From contig CAIIXF020000005.1 in NCBI GenBank assembly GCA_903813345.2, positions 32,057,375 through 32,121,374 on the forward strand: DNA of 64,000 nucleotides. The letters are read 5' to 3'. Every line of letters starts with the position of its first letter. Position 1 is the first letter of the stretch. The position numbers and the translations under genes were made by a program. The stretch is from Owenia fusiformis (lineage: Eukaryota > Annelida > Polychaeta > Sabellida > Oweniidae). Below the pieces are notes generated by a model that was not told where the DNA came from, did no database searches, and worked only from the letters and a program-made list of their open reading frames with translations. Shown one piece after another: positions 35,233-49,241 of this stretch.

Positions 35233-38200
35233 ATGGTGAATTTTGCACGATTACTTCAACAATTTAATCCTAAAAAAATATTTGTTGTATCCACCGGGTT
35301 AAGAACTACATTTAGAAGGTAAGTGGATTCTATATAAAATGTGAGAACCGATGATATGTCCGTAATCCACTCGAGGCTACTGATTTTTTCAGGTTTTGAG
35401 AGACAGAATCATGAGTATTTCTAAGGCAAGAGAGGTGAATCTCTCGTCTCACCAAGCTAAAGACGGACCTCTATTTATCGGTATATGACTGATGGACTTC
35501 ACCTCATATCATCATCCCTTATGCGAATAACATATTGCAGATTGCTTTATAACAAGAAAGCCTACTGGCTACAGTCTACAGAAACAAAATGGTAGGCCCA
35601 TGACATAGCATATTTTCAGAAACTACCCTGCATGCAAAGTCTAGCTATAAACTACGAAGCCCTCTGTAAGAAGCGAAGTTGAACGAATGCAAAGGGTAGC
35701 AGAGAACCACAATCAATAGCAGTTTGATTTGGGAAAGTCTGTGTCTTTATTTGTACAGATCTATCTGAGATTTGTCACTGCAAAACTCGGATAGTCAAAG
35801 TCACTTGAGGCAGGGCAGCCCCGTCTTGCATTATTCTAGAAGAAAAATAATACAAGCTAATTTGGGCTAACCTGGTTTTCCTCCCCAAAAGGATATCATA
35901 TTTCCGCTAATGCGAAATAAGTTCACCTCGTGAATTGAACCAACTGAATCACTTCAGAGTGTATTATACAGTGGAGTATGTTTATTTTATCTGAAACATA
36001 GGATCAAATCCTATGCTAAGGGCTGATGTGAAAAAGTCACTCCACCCTGGTGGGAATCAAACTCACAACCTCCAAATTACATGTCAGATGCTCTATTAAG
36101 TTTACCTGTCTTTCCAGGTTGTCATTCGGATTATTCATGATGTCACATGGTCTTTCCCATGTGCCATTCCCCAACGGAGAAATTATTAGTTAATCTGAAA
36201 CATAGGATAAAATCCTATGCTAAGGGCTGATGTGAAAAAGTCACTCCACCCTGGTGGGAATTGAACCCACAACCTCCAGATTACATGTCAGATGCTCAAT
36301 TTGAGAAATAAGTTCAGCACATGAATTGAACCAACTGAATCACTTTGACATTGCACAAATCTAAACTGTTATCCAAATTGCAGTGTATCCTTCAGTCACC
36401 TAGTGTGAACTTGCAGCATGTGCTTTTAATTGGAATGAAAATAGACACTATTATGTTATATGAATGACCTTATAACTTACATGACCTCAAGTATATTGTG
36501 GGATTGCTGGTATTGAGAAAATGGGCCTCAAGTTTTCAAAATGTATGTTAATACATGTAGTTCATTTCAGTACGTTGTACTAAATGATTGGCCTCAGATT
36601 GGCTTTGGGTCAATATAGGTGTTCTTAATTATTACATAAATATAATATATAATACCAGGTATTAATCACAGAAGGAGCTGTTGCCTTGAGTAGCTTGGTA
36701 CTTTTACACCTCTTGATATATTTTATTAATTCTTGTGTGAAAAACAGACTAAACAAAGTTTCTTATAGGTATAATGTCAATAGATGGATATATGTTTACA
36801 AACATAATTAATTGTGTTTTAGGGGGAGAAGGTTAAATTCATTGTGATCTGTTGGGAAACAGAATCAATGAATGCTTGGGATGGGATGGTGGTAAATCTG
36901 AAATGTAACGAATAATTTTTTGAGACAATCTAGCCTAGAAATAATATTGATCAGATCTATTAATGCTGGCTTTAAATTTGACATAAATTTTGATTTCAGT
37001 TTTACAGAGGTTGGCGTAAATTTCTCAAGAAGTTCTACCATGTCTACACCGGGTATAGCCAAGGTATGGGATGAAGGACAAATTGTCAAATCTGCGGGAG
37101 ATAAAAGAGTTTATCGTGGATTGCAATTGACCAATGGGATTAAAGCATTGCTGATAAGTGACCCGACTACAGACAAAGCATCTGCATCAATGAATGTTCA
37201 CATCGGTGAGTAATTCCTCACATTTCTTTTCACTTTTCTCATTTTTTATCTTACTAACAAAACAAATATAAACTTACAAACATTACGGCTGAAATGTATT
37301 CTAGTTCTGAAATTAACATATTTTATCCTAATAAGGTCTCGTGATTAATTCCAAGAGCATAATAAAATAACTCTTGAAATGTTGATCTATTCACCAGGCC
37401 ATATGTCGGATCCAAGAGACCTGCCAGGGCTAGCACATTTCTGTGAACACATGTTGTTCCTGGGCACTGAGAAATATCCACAGGAGAATGAGTATAGTAA
37501 GGTGAGGATCTGTTTTAAAACAGTTAACATTAAGAAACATAAGGGGCATAAGCTAAATCCAAAACATAACTTTTAAAAACACTTTTTGTGTAACATGATT
37601 TAGTTAAATTAATGTACACTACATAATGGATATGCAATTACATGTACAGTACATGTATTTTTATTTTACTGTAGTTCCTTAGTGAGCATGCTGGCTCTTC
37701 GAATGCATTCACAAGTGCTGAAAATACAAACTATTACTTTGATGTGGCACCAGAGGAACTCGATGGAGCTTTAGATAGGTAACAATTTCAGAAAAATTTC
37801 ATAAAAAGATTGGAAGATCAAAATAGACCTCACTTAAAAAGTTCAATATCAAAATCCACTGTTTTATGAATACTTTTTTGACAAGTGAAATATGAACTAT
37901 TTGACATTGAATGTCTCTTAGTTATTGTCCTGGTTTTGTTTGTCAAGAAACAGCAAAAATGATAACACTATGCTGATTGCTGATGTTCAGCCCAATTCAA
38001 CCTGCTGGCATTGTCTGTTTCTCTAAACATCAACTGTGTTTTAACAGTAACTTTATAAATCTTAGAAAAAACTCTTAATTTATACTTAAACTGGGTTGGA
38101 AGAAATTTACTATGCCCTGGTCTTATTCTAGGTTTGCCCAGTTTTTCCTGTGCCCCCTATTCACAGCCACAGCTACAGAGAGAGAGGTTAATGCTGTCAA

Positions 38201-41200
38201 CTCAGAGAATGACAAGAATTTACAGAGTGACCCATGGAGGTTGATGCAACTGGAAAAGTCCACTTCAAACCCTAACCATGATTACAGCAAATTTGGAACA
38301 GGTTTGTAACATATGCATGGAATACAGGCCTGTATCCAGAAGGAGTTCAGAGGGTGCAAACGACCCCTGGCAAGAAATTCCATCAAAATCATTCAGTTCT
38401 CACAATTCTGAGCACTTTTCAAGGGATTTAGGGCCAAAATGGTCAAATGTGAATCTCCCTGTATTTCTTTTAGAAAGTCACCCCCCCCCCCCTACCTTGT
38501 CAAAGGCTGGCTATGGGCCTGGACTAACACAGAAGATTTTGACTTCATACACATAACATATTCTCAATTGTAGAATATTCTTTGATATTGGATATATTCT
38601 ATTATATCATGATATTGCTGATTATTAAAGAATTTAAGCATCTACTTCAATAAATTGTAATAATTTAATGACCCACGCAAGTTTTATTAAATCCAGGTTT
38701 TAAAATCTGGGAGCAGTGAAATAAAATGAGGATGTGGTCTCACCGGATCTTGCAATTTGTTAGGGCTTGTGCTTTAAAGTACTTTGTACCAATTGCAAAA
38801 ATTTTAACTATGTTATTACAAGAAATATAATTTAAGCAGTCACTTTTCAGAAGCACCCATTTGTTTTAATATATCTCTTTCATTATGTCACCACCAGTAG
38901 TATATCATTGTAGTCTCCAACCTTTTTGTTTACAGTGTTTGGCATTTTTTGCTTGATATTAGGCATCTGTAACTAATGGGAGGTGGTGACACTTTGCATG
39001 TTAATGCCTTGATTTCAATAACTTCAATAAATTGTTCTTTTAGGCAATAAATATACATTGGAGACAAAGCCTCAAGAAATGGGACTAAACACAAGGGATG
39101 AACTGCTCAAGTTCCATTCAAAATACTACTCTTCAAATATCATGGCCTTGTGTATCCTAGGCAAAGGTGGGTGTCTCTGTTAATCATTTGGTATTCAATA
39201 TGATAGAAGCATTTTAACTTTCTGAATTATTGCATGATTTGATGAGTAAAGCATTTGGAAGATAAAATTAAACCTTTTAGATTCGTACAGATAATCAAAT
39301 GTTGCATGTTTGCATAATGTTGCATGAACCAACAAACAAGCAAACAAACAAACAAACAAACAAACAAACAAACAAACAAACAATTTATGTACAAGAAGCT
39401 GGGAAGTGATTTAATAATTGATTTCATCTTATATGTGATATCATTTTAGATAGTCTTGATGACCTGGGTGAGAAAGTGGTTAAGTTATTTAGTGATGTTC
39501 CTAACAAGAATGCAGTAGTCCCTGAGTGGCCTGAACACCCATACGGCCCAAATGAACTAAAGGTAAATAGTGAAAAATGATTGAAGTGAAAAAGGTTTTA
39601 AAAAGTATGCCTTCGTGCATACCAGTTGTTGGTAACTTATAAATGAAGGAATTCACATAATTTTCCAAATCTAAACCCACTTAATGGTAACACTTTTCTG
39701 AATGTAGAAATCGTCAATGATCTTATTTTCACTTTATATTTGTTTTAGCTGAGAGCCAATGTTGTTCCCATCAAAGATATTCGTAACTTGAACCTGACAT
39801 GGCCACTACCTGACCTACACCAGTACTATCATACACAGCCAGGTCACTACCTTGGCCATCTTGTGGGGCATGAAGGGCCTGGCAGTCTTCTATCAGAACT
39901 AAAGAACAGAGGTATATGTCTTGCCAAACTGAAAAATGGGATTTGTAGGAGGGAGGAGGGGGGGGGGCAGATCAGCCTGTTTTGTTTGGAGGCTTAATTT
40001 TGACTTAAGTAATCATAAGTGAACTTGCTCTCCTTTGGCATATGATATTTGCTGTTATGATATGATTGGTTGCCACTTATTTTTTGTTTAAGTGTTGGAA
40101 GTATGTGTTCATTGTTAATCTTATCTTGCACCAGGAGTGTCATTTCAAAGTTGATTTTCAGGCTTTTTACTTTGGTAAAGAATATGTTTTTAAATTATAT
40201 TTGAAAATTCCATTTGGTTTTGTTGTAGTTTTAGATTGGTACTAAAATGAAACATATTTCAAAGAAATACCATCTGTACGTATTGTATTATTTATGTTTG
40301 ATAAGTGACACATTTTGCATCATAGTCAGTACATAAACTTTGATTGAATAGATAGAGGCTACAATCAGATGAAACCACTCGTTGTATATGTTATATTTTA
40401 CATAGTATTATACTTGTATTGTTTTCTGCATGTAGGTTGGGTGAATACACTGGTTGGAGGCTCCCAGAGTGGTGCCAAAGGCTTTGAGTTCTTCATACTT
40501 AATGTTGACCTCACTGAAGAAGGAATAGGTAAACTTCTGAATTAACTTATTTTTGTATTATCGCTAAAGCCACCGTCACATTTACTCAACTGTGGGCATA
40601 TAGCGGCTGTAGCTTCAATAAATCGATGTAGGAAATCTACATCTTACTGCTTATCCGCATATTTTATGCTGCATATTTCTCTCGATTTTGGGAAGCTATG
40701 GCCATGATACGGTTGCCATAGATCAAATGTGACTGAGGCATTAGCCACCGATCATCAGGGCATGGCTTTAAATTTTGTAACAATATGAATATTTATAACA
40801 AAAAATCATGTGAAATGCTATATTACCACCTAATAATTACAGTAAAACCCATCCAAGCAGAACCCTTTTGATGGGACTCTAAAAAGTGTTCCACTTCTAG
40901 AGGTGTTCCACTTCACATGTTTCACTATATATATAAAATGTAAAATACTCCATGTTACAGAGCATATAGATGACATAGTGACGCTAGTGTTTCAATACTT
41001 TAACCTATTACGAAAGGAGGGAGCCAAGGAGTGGATCTTCAATGAATGTAGAGATCTTACAGCCATGACATTTAGATTCAAAGATAAAGAAAAGCCAAGG
41101 AATTACACAGTTGGTTTGGCTAACTGTATACATGTAAGCATTGGCTTTATTTGATAGACTTGAACTTGGTATAGAAGGAACATTAAGAATTCTAGCTATC

Positions 41201-44200
41201 AGAACTTATGCTGAAGGTATCATACAGCTATACTGTTAATGTGTTGAACTTATTTCTACCATATTCTCTCTAATAGACACATTTAATAGACTCCAATTAA
41301 CGCACACCCAACTTTTCAACATTAATTCTGAGAATGTTAATCCCCAAGGATTTTGTCATTTGGGACATCTTCCAGAGAATTAGAGAGTCGCACTGTGTGT
41401 TAATTAGAGAGAATATGGTATGTAGTTTCATATGTCTGGTTCTATGTATGCTATAATTTTTGAGTGTCTGTGTGCTTTCATAGGTTAAGATTGTAATTTT
41501 TTCCCCTATGCCATCATTGTTTCAAGTTCTGTGATGATATGTTTCAGGACTTCCCTATGGAAGAAGTGCTCTCTGGGGGCTATGTGATGTCAGATTACAA
41601 TCCAGAGTTGATAAACTCCATCCTAGAGAAGCTTACACCAGATAATGTCAGGTAATACAATACTACATTAAAAAAACATATCGTCCATATGAAGGATTGT
41701 ACTGAGTACAACTTGAGAGAGTATAAGTAGTGTAATCAATGCAGAAATATGATTTTGAGTACTGTCAATAGGTGGCGCATCTATCAGCCTCGTTCTAGTT
41801 TTTGTGTTTATTTTATATTTTTAAACAAGATGTTAGCTTATTTGTATGTATTCACTTTTGTTTCTGGTAGTAACACATGAACTTGCAAAGCAATCATATT
41901 TTAAAAATATTTCTGCTGTTGATGCAATTTTGTAGAATCTCACTTTGTTCTAATGTTGATATATGTAGCAGGCTTGTTGTCTTTTGAATATTAAAAGTCT
42001 GTGGATCTAGTTAAGTTAGTGGTAGGATGCTTTTGACCTTGTTTAAATCATTTTAAATTGTGAGATTTCCCAATTTACCAAAGCTTCTGTTCAAACACTG
42101 AATGTTCATATGCATGTGTTTTTAGAATAGCAGCAATAGGTCAGAAATACCAAGGCACAACTGATAAGGTTGAAGAGTGGTACAAAACTGAGCATAGCAT
42201 AGAACATATCTCCAATGATACTATTCAGGTAATCAATTCACCATTCTTCTTTTTGGTCCTAAAAGAAAACTGAAGTCTTCTTAGGGGTATTCATGAGACC
42301 GAGACGGCACCTTGCAGTGAATTCAGTTATATATTTGAATGGATGAAAAAACTAGGATTGTAAAATATATATGTATGTGTATTCCAAAAACACTATCATT
42401 GTTGAACATTGAAAGAGAATACATGAACATAAAAAGTATATGCGTGGATTGAGAGCTTTTGTAGAGCAAGTTTGATGAGTAACCATTGTAGCTAATTTGG
42501 GGGTAATTTTGACTTGTATGTCTGTTTTGTAGAAATGGAAAGATGCTGGTCTTCATGATAAGTTACATTTACCACTACCCAACGACTTCATACCTACAAA
42601 CTTTGACATTGTCCCAAGGGAGGAAGAGGTTTGTAAACTCTTGTTTTATTTCATAAGTAAAATAAATATGGAATACAGGATAGGTTGCTTTACCAGGTTG
42701 TTTATGGCATTATTACAAAGGCACTTCATACAGTTAACGATTTTATGACCGAGATTTCGAGATATTCAAGTTACAAGTCATATGACAGATAAATAAAAAA
42801 CTGATATGGTTTCTAAGTGAACTATTGTCTTTCGTTTGTCTTTTAATTGCCTCCATTTTGTTCATTTGACTGCCATTATGGAACAGTTTCTCCATATTCT
42901 TACTAGCCATGGTGGATCCACACAACTGCTTTGATAATGCTTTCTGTTGTTTCAGGCTACTACACCGTCTATAATTAAAGATACACCAATGGGGAGATTG
43001 TGGTTCAAACAAGATGACAAGTTTCTCCTACCAAAGGCTTGTGTTAGCATTGAATTAACTAGGTGAGATTATCAACTCAAATTAATTTAGCATAAAACTC
43101 AATTGAAAATTCAAGGATGATTTCTCACTTTTAATTGAATAAAACAATGGTATTCTGGGTGTGCCCATCATTTAAGGTCTAATATCATAATCATTTGAAA
43201 AAACATGTATTGTAGCTTTTAACGTCACCACCAGAAATGGTGACATGCAAGTCTCCATCTTTTTGTGGACGTGGTTTGGCAGTTGCTGGTTGGTGTCTGT
43301 AACAAATGGCTGGTGATGACATTTTGCAACTTGGTAGCTTACAACAAGTAGGCTACAAAATGTTGTATGTTGTTTGTTGTTTTTACTTCCAGTCCAAAAA
43401 CATATGTTGATCCTCTCCATGCCAACTTCACACACATGTTTGTGTCACTTTTCAAGGATGCCCTCAATGAGTACACATACGCAGCAGAGCTAGCGGGGCT
43501 TCATTATTCCTTGGATAGCACCATATATGGAATCTTTGTAAGTTAGATTTCACATGGTATACTTAATCCTTGTTTATATTCATATTGTTAAAGTTAGACT
43601 ATGTTGCTGCTGCATATTCCTAATTGTGTTTCTAATGAAAGCCCTACCTAATTGTGATTCGAATTTGAAATTTGCCTCAACCAAAATCAATCCGAATCAT
43701 GTATTTTTAGCCTATCTCAACCCTGATGAATTACAGAATCTTTTTTGTTTCAGTTGAGTTTATCAGGCTACAGTGACAAACAGTCAACTCTGCTTCAGAA
43801 GATAATGGATATTTTAACCTCATTTAGAATAGATCCACAGAGATACGAGATCATCAAAGAGAGTGTGAGTAGACCCTGTCATTCAAAACATCTCAAAATC
43901 TACAGTTTATAATATTGTGTTATTTATACTGAGATCTACACTAGAGACTTTCTTACATAAATAATCAGATCCATAAAAGTTACAATACGCTTAAAAGCTT
44001 GAACAAGAGCATGTCTAGACCAAAACATCTATAAAAGAAAAGTAAAGAGTATTGCATCATTCATAATGGAGTAAAACGCTTGGTCATTGGTCGAGCATTG
44101 GTCAATGTGATTACAAATCAATAAAAACACATTCATTGAAAATTTAACCTCTGACTTTCAAGCCACGATTGACTATTCATGAGTGATAATGCCTTGATAA

Positions 44201-47200
44201 AATCATGCACAGTACATTTTAATTTATTGAAAAGGATATTCCAAAATAGAGGGTTGCATATATTTTTTCATCCTGTACTTCATTTCAAATATTGCATTGA
44301 TCTCATCTACAGTACATCAGGTCACTGCAGAATTTCCGAGCTGAGCAACCCCACCAGCACGCCATCTATTACACATCCATGCTCATGTCTGAGGCCTACT
44401 GGACTAAAGAAGAATTATTGGAAGCTATCGATGGTATGAACAAATAGTTTATTCCAGAAAACGTCAATATATAGCAATAATTTTTTGTTAATAGTGTTTC
44501 ATAAGATCGGGTGTACACTTTGAATCAATATTTTGTACGTAACTAGTCTTGAATAAGTTTGTAAGAATGCACCTAACCATTGGTAGTATACTAGGAACAT
44601 GGAGTTTATATGAGAACTACTTCTCTGTTTTACGACCCCTGTATCCAACAACACTATAAGTAGTTTCTTGTTGTTGTCAATACAATACAATACTATGTTT
44701 AATACAGGGCTGATAAAATTCCTGTTTGAGCAAATGTTGAATGTGTGTTAATGTATTTCAGAGGTGACTTTAGAGGGACTTCGGGCATTCATTCCCCAGC
44801 TTCTCTCCAGGATGTTCATAGAGTGTCTAGTTTATGGAAATATGACTAAAAACCAAGCTTTGGACATTCAGAATATTGTAGAAAACACATTGATTGGGAA
44901 ATCTAAAACAAAACCACTTCTACCTAGTCAGCGGAAAAGATTGCGAGAAGTTCAACTACCAGATGGTAAGATTAAGTTTACTGTAATGGCATATAAGGAT
45001 TACTTGAATTTGTACAACATACAATTGCAATTTATACAATAATATGGGATTTGAAAAAAACTCAGAACTGGGTGAAGGTAACAAAAGGCTGTAAAATCAA
45101 TAACAAATGTGCAGTTATGTTCAAATCTTGTAATTATAATTTTCATTATTTGACTTCAATTTTAATGCCAGGTTCGTGCCATATCTACAAGAAAACCAAC
45201 AATGTCCATAAGAGTTCCTCTATTGAGATTTACTACCAGACAAGCACCCAGTCCACAGAGAACAATATAATGTTGGAGTTGTTCTGCCAGATCATCTCAG
45301 AGCCTTGCTTTGATATTCTAAGAACACAGGAACAACTAGGTAAGATGCATTGTGATAAAGTACTAGTCTCACCTTCACTCTCTTTACCTGGCAATATACA
45401 GAGTGAAGGATAAGGGGGGGGGAGTACAGGGTCTTTTAAGCAAGACTAATAAAGTACAAGTACACCTCTAAAATTGAATCATGAAATTAGCACAATTTCA
45501 GCGCTGCTTTGCTGCCATTCCTTTTGCTAAATGTATTGATTTATTCAATCTGAAATGGCATTTTCACTGGATTATTTACAAAGCCAAAATGGCTCCACGG
45601 TGTTTTGGCTGGGTATGAACAATTGTACAGTGGTCCAGAATATTGAGACTTTCACTAGGTGATATAACTGATCAGTTTTAAAAGAAAGGTTTTCCAAATC
45701 TTTACCTCAAACACATCCAAGTATGCATACTGACATTCAATTAAAGAGTTGTTATGTTGGTATAAATGTACATAGAGCTTCAAAAATGAACAATCCTAGT
45801 GTTTTGTTTACTAAAATGTAATATATACATAACGCACATACAATATATTGTACCATATTTCCAGGTTATATTGTGTTTAGTGGTCCTAGGAGGTCCAGTG
45901 GAGTGCAGGGATTACGTGTCATAGTTCAATCAGATAAATCACCAGAATATGTAGAGAACCGAATAGAGGCTTTCCTTTGGGCAATGGAGGTAAGGGCTAT
46001 TTAATTTATTTTGATGGGGATTTGTTGCTATTTACTCGTATTGTCTGATCTGTGTGAATGCAATCTACCCTCAAAGTGGTGCATACTTTGAAGACAATAT
46101 GTACCAAAATCATGGAAAAAAATGTCACACAAAATTGTTAATTAAGCACAAGGATTATTTTCTTCTTTTGAATTTTATTTATTATTTTCAGAAGTACATA
46201 TGTGATATGACTGATGAAATATTCAAGAAACATGCGACAGCTCTAGGTGCCCACAGATTAGAAAAACCAAAGAAACTGTCCTCTCAGAATAACAAGTATT
46301 GGAGTGAGATAGCCTGTCAGCAGTACAACTTTAATAGAGGTAAATGATATATGGATTAATGCCTCGTTGAATGTTGTTGGAAGAATGATGTTCAGTAGAA
46401 CATGACTCGAATTCCAGTTTATTTTAGAAATTAAAAAACACCAAAATAAACTTACTTATACTTACTTTCAAATTGGTCAGTCATTATTATAGTCGGGTTT
46501 GAATAGGAGATAAGTTCACAGAATATTTCAAAAATATATAGAAGCAATCTTTAGGTGGATTTCAAGACTTCATACCATCCTTTTGAGAACCTGAAGTGGC
46601 ACCAAGCAATCCATTGACTGTTTCACCAAAAATCCAAGATGGCCGCCATAATGTATCGGCAAATCACTAAAATTGACTAATATCATCATTTAATTTGTCA
46701 AAATAGTTAAATACTGATCAAACATGACTAATAATAGTACCTATTAGATGGTCATATGCATTTAAAGTCACTAGATTATTTTTGTGTGAAAACTGGAGTC
46801 CCACAAGGCTCAACTTTATGTCCCCTACTTTTTTAGTCAAATGACTTTCATTGACATTGGCATTTGTACATTGCAATGTACAAATAAGTGCAATAAGTGT
46901 CAATCTGGATTGCCTTCTGACCTCTCAAAAATTACAGGTATTATATTATATTATATAACTGCACCATTCTTTGGCCATAGCAAAGAATCTGCCCTTCAAG
47001 CTATGGAATGTGTTCAAGGAAGTTACTCCAGCTTTTCTACAAGTAACACAAATGGTTACAACAAACCTGACTTTGTCAGTTCATGCCATTCAGTCCCTGA
47101 AACGTTTTACTGTTCTAGTATATGATCGAACCAGCAACCAGATAGATATCAATGCAGCACGAAGGCAAATGTTCTGTGATGGCAATACAGTCATTGATAG

Positions 47201-49167
47201 AATGCCACCAACAAAAGGAGCCCTTGCACAGAAAATTTTAAGAACTTGCTAACCAAGGTGGTATTGTTTGGGGCCAAGTGTACAATCTCAATCCAACATA
47301 GGTATCGGAGTTCACAACATGGGGCTGGCAGTATGGCATGTCCCTCATGGTGCCACTATATACAGCCCTTCCTCAAGCAGCATGCGAAGCATTGGTCAAG
47401 TGTGGGTGCAAGATGAAATGTGGTCCTAGGTGCACATGCTACAAAAATGGATTTCTATGCATTGCTATGTGCAAATGCCATGGTCAATGCAAAAAATTGG
47501 AAAGAAAGTAGGGGACATAAAGTTGAGCCTTGTGGGACTCCAGTTTTCACACAAAAATGATCCAATGACTTTAAATTGATATGAACTTCTGATAGGTACT
47601 ATTATTAGTAATGTTTGATCAGTATACAACTATTTTGACTTATTAAATCATAACTTTAGTCATTTTTATGATTTTTTGATACATCGCGGCGGCCATCTTG
47701 GATTTTCGGTGAAAAGGTCAATGGATTGCTTGGTGCCACTTCAGGTTTTCAAAAGAATGGTATGAAGTTTTGAAAACAACCTTAAAATTGCTTCTATATA
47801 TTTTTGAAATATTTTCACCTAAATATTCCTGACTATTAGGCTATATAACAATTATAAAAAGTCCTAGGGTTGAAAATAGTCTAGTGGGAAATATCTTGGT
47901 ACCATAGAATACCATAATATGGTAATGACCATTCAGCAATTCCTCACTCTACTCAGGATGGCTAAATGCAGGCGAGATCTTAGTTGAAATTTTAGTAGAA
48001 AAACTTTTTCAGCCTCCATAAATTAATACCATGTTAGCTTTAAGAATCAAGAACTGTATCAAACCGGAAGGCTTCCTTTTTTTAATTTTTGTTTATTTCT
48101 TTTCAGATAACATTGAAGTTGCTCATTTAAAATCTTTAACTAAAGATGATGTTGTGAAGTTCTATAAGGTATGTAACCTTAAAAATCAATAAGAACATGA
48201 ACATATAATACACATCTGATTAATTCAGCCAAATGTAGTAAATCTTCAAATGTTTCATCATGTTTAATCCATGTGTTGCCTATCTTGCTAATATTTATTG
48301 TCAGTCAAGTTGGAGGTGTACAATGAAACAAAATTGTTGATCATATTAGGTTAGACTAAAGAATATGCTATTGATTTCATGGAGGTAGACTGGATAGATT
48401 GTACACCTCTGACTGGCCAATCGGGGATCCATTGCTCCTACCTCTGTTCAGTTATGAATTCACAAATCAACAGTGTATTTTGGACAACTGAAAAAGAACA
48501 ACTCTGAAAGATTGGGATTAAACAGCTATATATTACATCCAAGCTATATTCTAAACTCAGTTATTTTTTCCAGGAGCTGATAAGTCCTGCTGCTCCTAAG
48601 AGACGTAAAGTATGTGTTCATGTATTGTCTACGGCACCCGGTCATGTCCCACAGGGATCAGCAGATACCACAGATGGACTCAGTGAAGTCCCTCCATTAC
48701 CAGAGGTAACATACATAATATAATGAATATAATACATTGTCATTTTGTGTTTTCATTAATCATAACATGTTTAACATAATAGTGATGTCCTCCAATGAAC
48801 GCTGAATATACATCTCATTAATAAGATCTTTTTTTGCATTTCATAATTAGTGTATCTTAGTTTCACTTTATTTTCTGAGATTGCATGAGAGTTCCATATT
48901 CTTCAGCTGGTTGAATTTTAGTTTTTGAAAAAGTTTGTTATGGTAATTGTTAGCACTACTAGCAACTGTTGGTGTTAATGCCTTGTTTACAATTACTAAA
49001 GTGACACAACATTAAAAAGTAGATATATGGACTGAATGTGTACTATTGTACTTTTCCAGGCTACTGTGATATACGAGGAGACAGAATTCAAAAAAGCGCA
49101 TGGACTCTTCCCACTTGCGAAACCATTTGTGGACATTAAGACACTGACAGCAAAATCAAAATTATGA
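35233..49167 (+). CDS. IDE: Insulin-degrading enzyme (insulysin, M16A zinc protease)
   Basis: Twenty-four exons: 35233-35318, 37000-37205, 37398-37501, 37675-37778, 38132-38301, 39044-39166, 39450-39562, 39749-39911, 40436-40528, 40961-41133, 41548-41651, 42126-42228, 42533-42628, 42956-43062, 43393-43537, 43754-43864, 44313-44433, 44762-44965, 45172-45339, 45865-45989, 46192-46339, 48107-48168, 48574-48705, 49060-49167. The sum is 1022 aa (human 1019), with all phases consistent. The inverted zinc motif HFCEH is at 111-115; E185 and zinc ligand E192 are in REVNAVNSE. The C-half keeps [17 protein letters not shown], whose Arg and Tyr bind substrate. Family role: an enclosed-chamber protease cutting insulin-like and amyloidogenic peptides. 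Exon 1 encodes a basic, hydrophobic leader (VNFARLLQQ...TTFR), mitochondrial in type. Met43 gives a second start (human Met42). The C-terminus is SKL, a canonical peroxisomal signal. Confidence 0.96.
35985..36345 (-). repeat. Two tandem tRNA-derived SINE-like copies
   Basis: A segment with TCTGAAACATAGGAT, ATCCTATGCTAAGGGCTGAT and CACTCCACCCTGGTGGGAAT occurs at about 35985-36110 and again at 36195-36300. On the minus strand it has a B-box-like GGGTTCAATTCCCACC after GAGCATCTGACATG. The outer sequence GAATTGAACCAACTGAATCAC is also shared (35935 and 36320). It lies in IDE intron 1. Confidence 0.65.
38884..39012 (-). mobile_element. ATGTCACCACC-family MITE, copy 2
   Basis: It begins TATGTCACCACCAGTAG and ends GGAGGTGGTGACAC...GTTAATGCCTTG. 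It sits about 30 bp before an IDE exon (39044). Confidence 0.65.
39334..39383. repeat. (CAAA)n microsatellite
   Basis: About eleven AAAC units in a row lie in IDE intron 6. The apparent Phe/Val/Cys/Leu-rich minus-strand ORFs across it are repeat artefacts. Confidence 0.9.
43221..43335 (-). mobile_element. ATGTCACCACC-family MITE, copy 3
   Basis: It carries GTCACCACCAGAAATGGTGACAT with GTCTCCATCTTTTTGTG and GGTGTCTGTAACAAATGGCTGG. It lies in an IDE intron. Confidence 0.6.
46520..47822. mobile_element. 1.3-kb foldback element with ~310-bp arms and a Cys-rich gene remnant
   Basis: Arms 46520-46834 and about 47508-47822 are inverted copies (shared: AATATATAGAAGCAAT, GCACCAAGCAATCCATTGAC, AAGATGGCCGCC, GAAAACTGGAGTCCCACAAG). 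The enclosed 670 bp reads on the plus strand, in two frames, as pieces of one protein: 46971-47252 gives [15 protein letters not shown]...[12 protein letters not shown]. After a break, 47330-47510 gives [18 protein letters not shown]...CKCHGQCKK. That Cys-rich tail recalls an uncharacterised invertebrate family often found in repetitive DNA (from memory, unverified). The stop after ILRTC implies decay. It is inserted in IDE intron 21. Confidence 0.7.
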
Positions 49168-49241
49168 ACCCTAGCTGAATTAAAGGAAGGCCATTGATAG
49201 AAGCAATAACCAGGAATTGAAATTGTTAAGATGTCAGGGAC

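Noticed and set aside
39195-39427. Minus-strand ORFs rich in FVCL repeats
   Set aside because: They arise from the (CAAA)n microsatellite.
46520-47822. Extra IDE exon in this intron
   Set aside because: The IDE phases join cleanly from 46339 to 48107, and the enclosed ORF has no M16 similarity.
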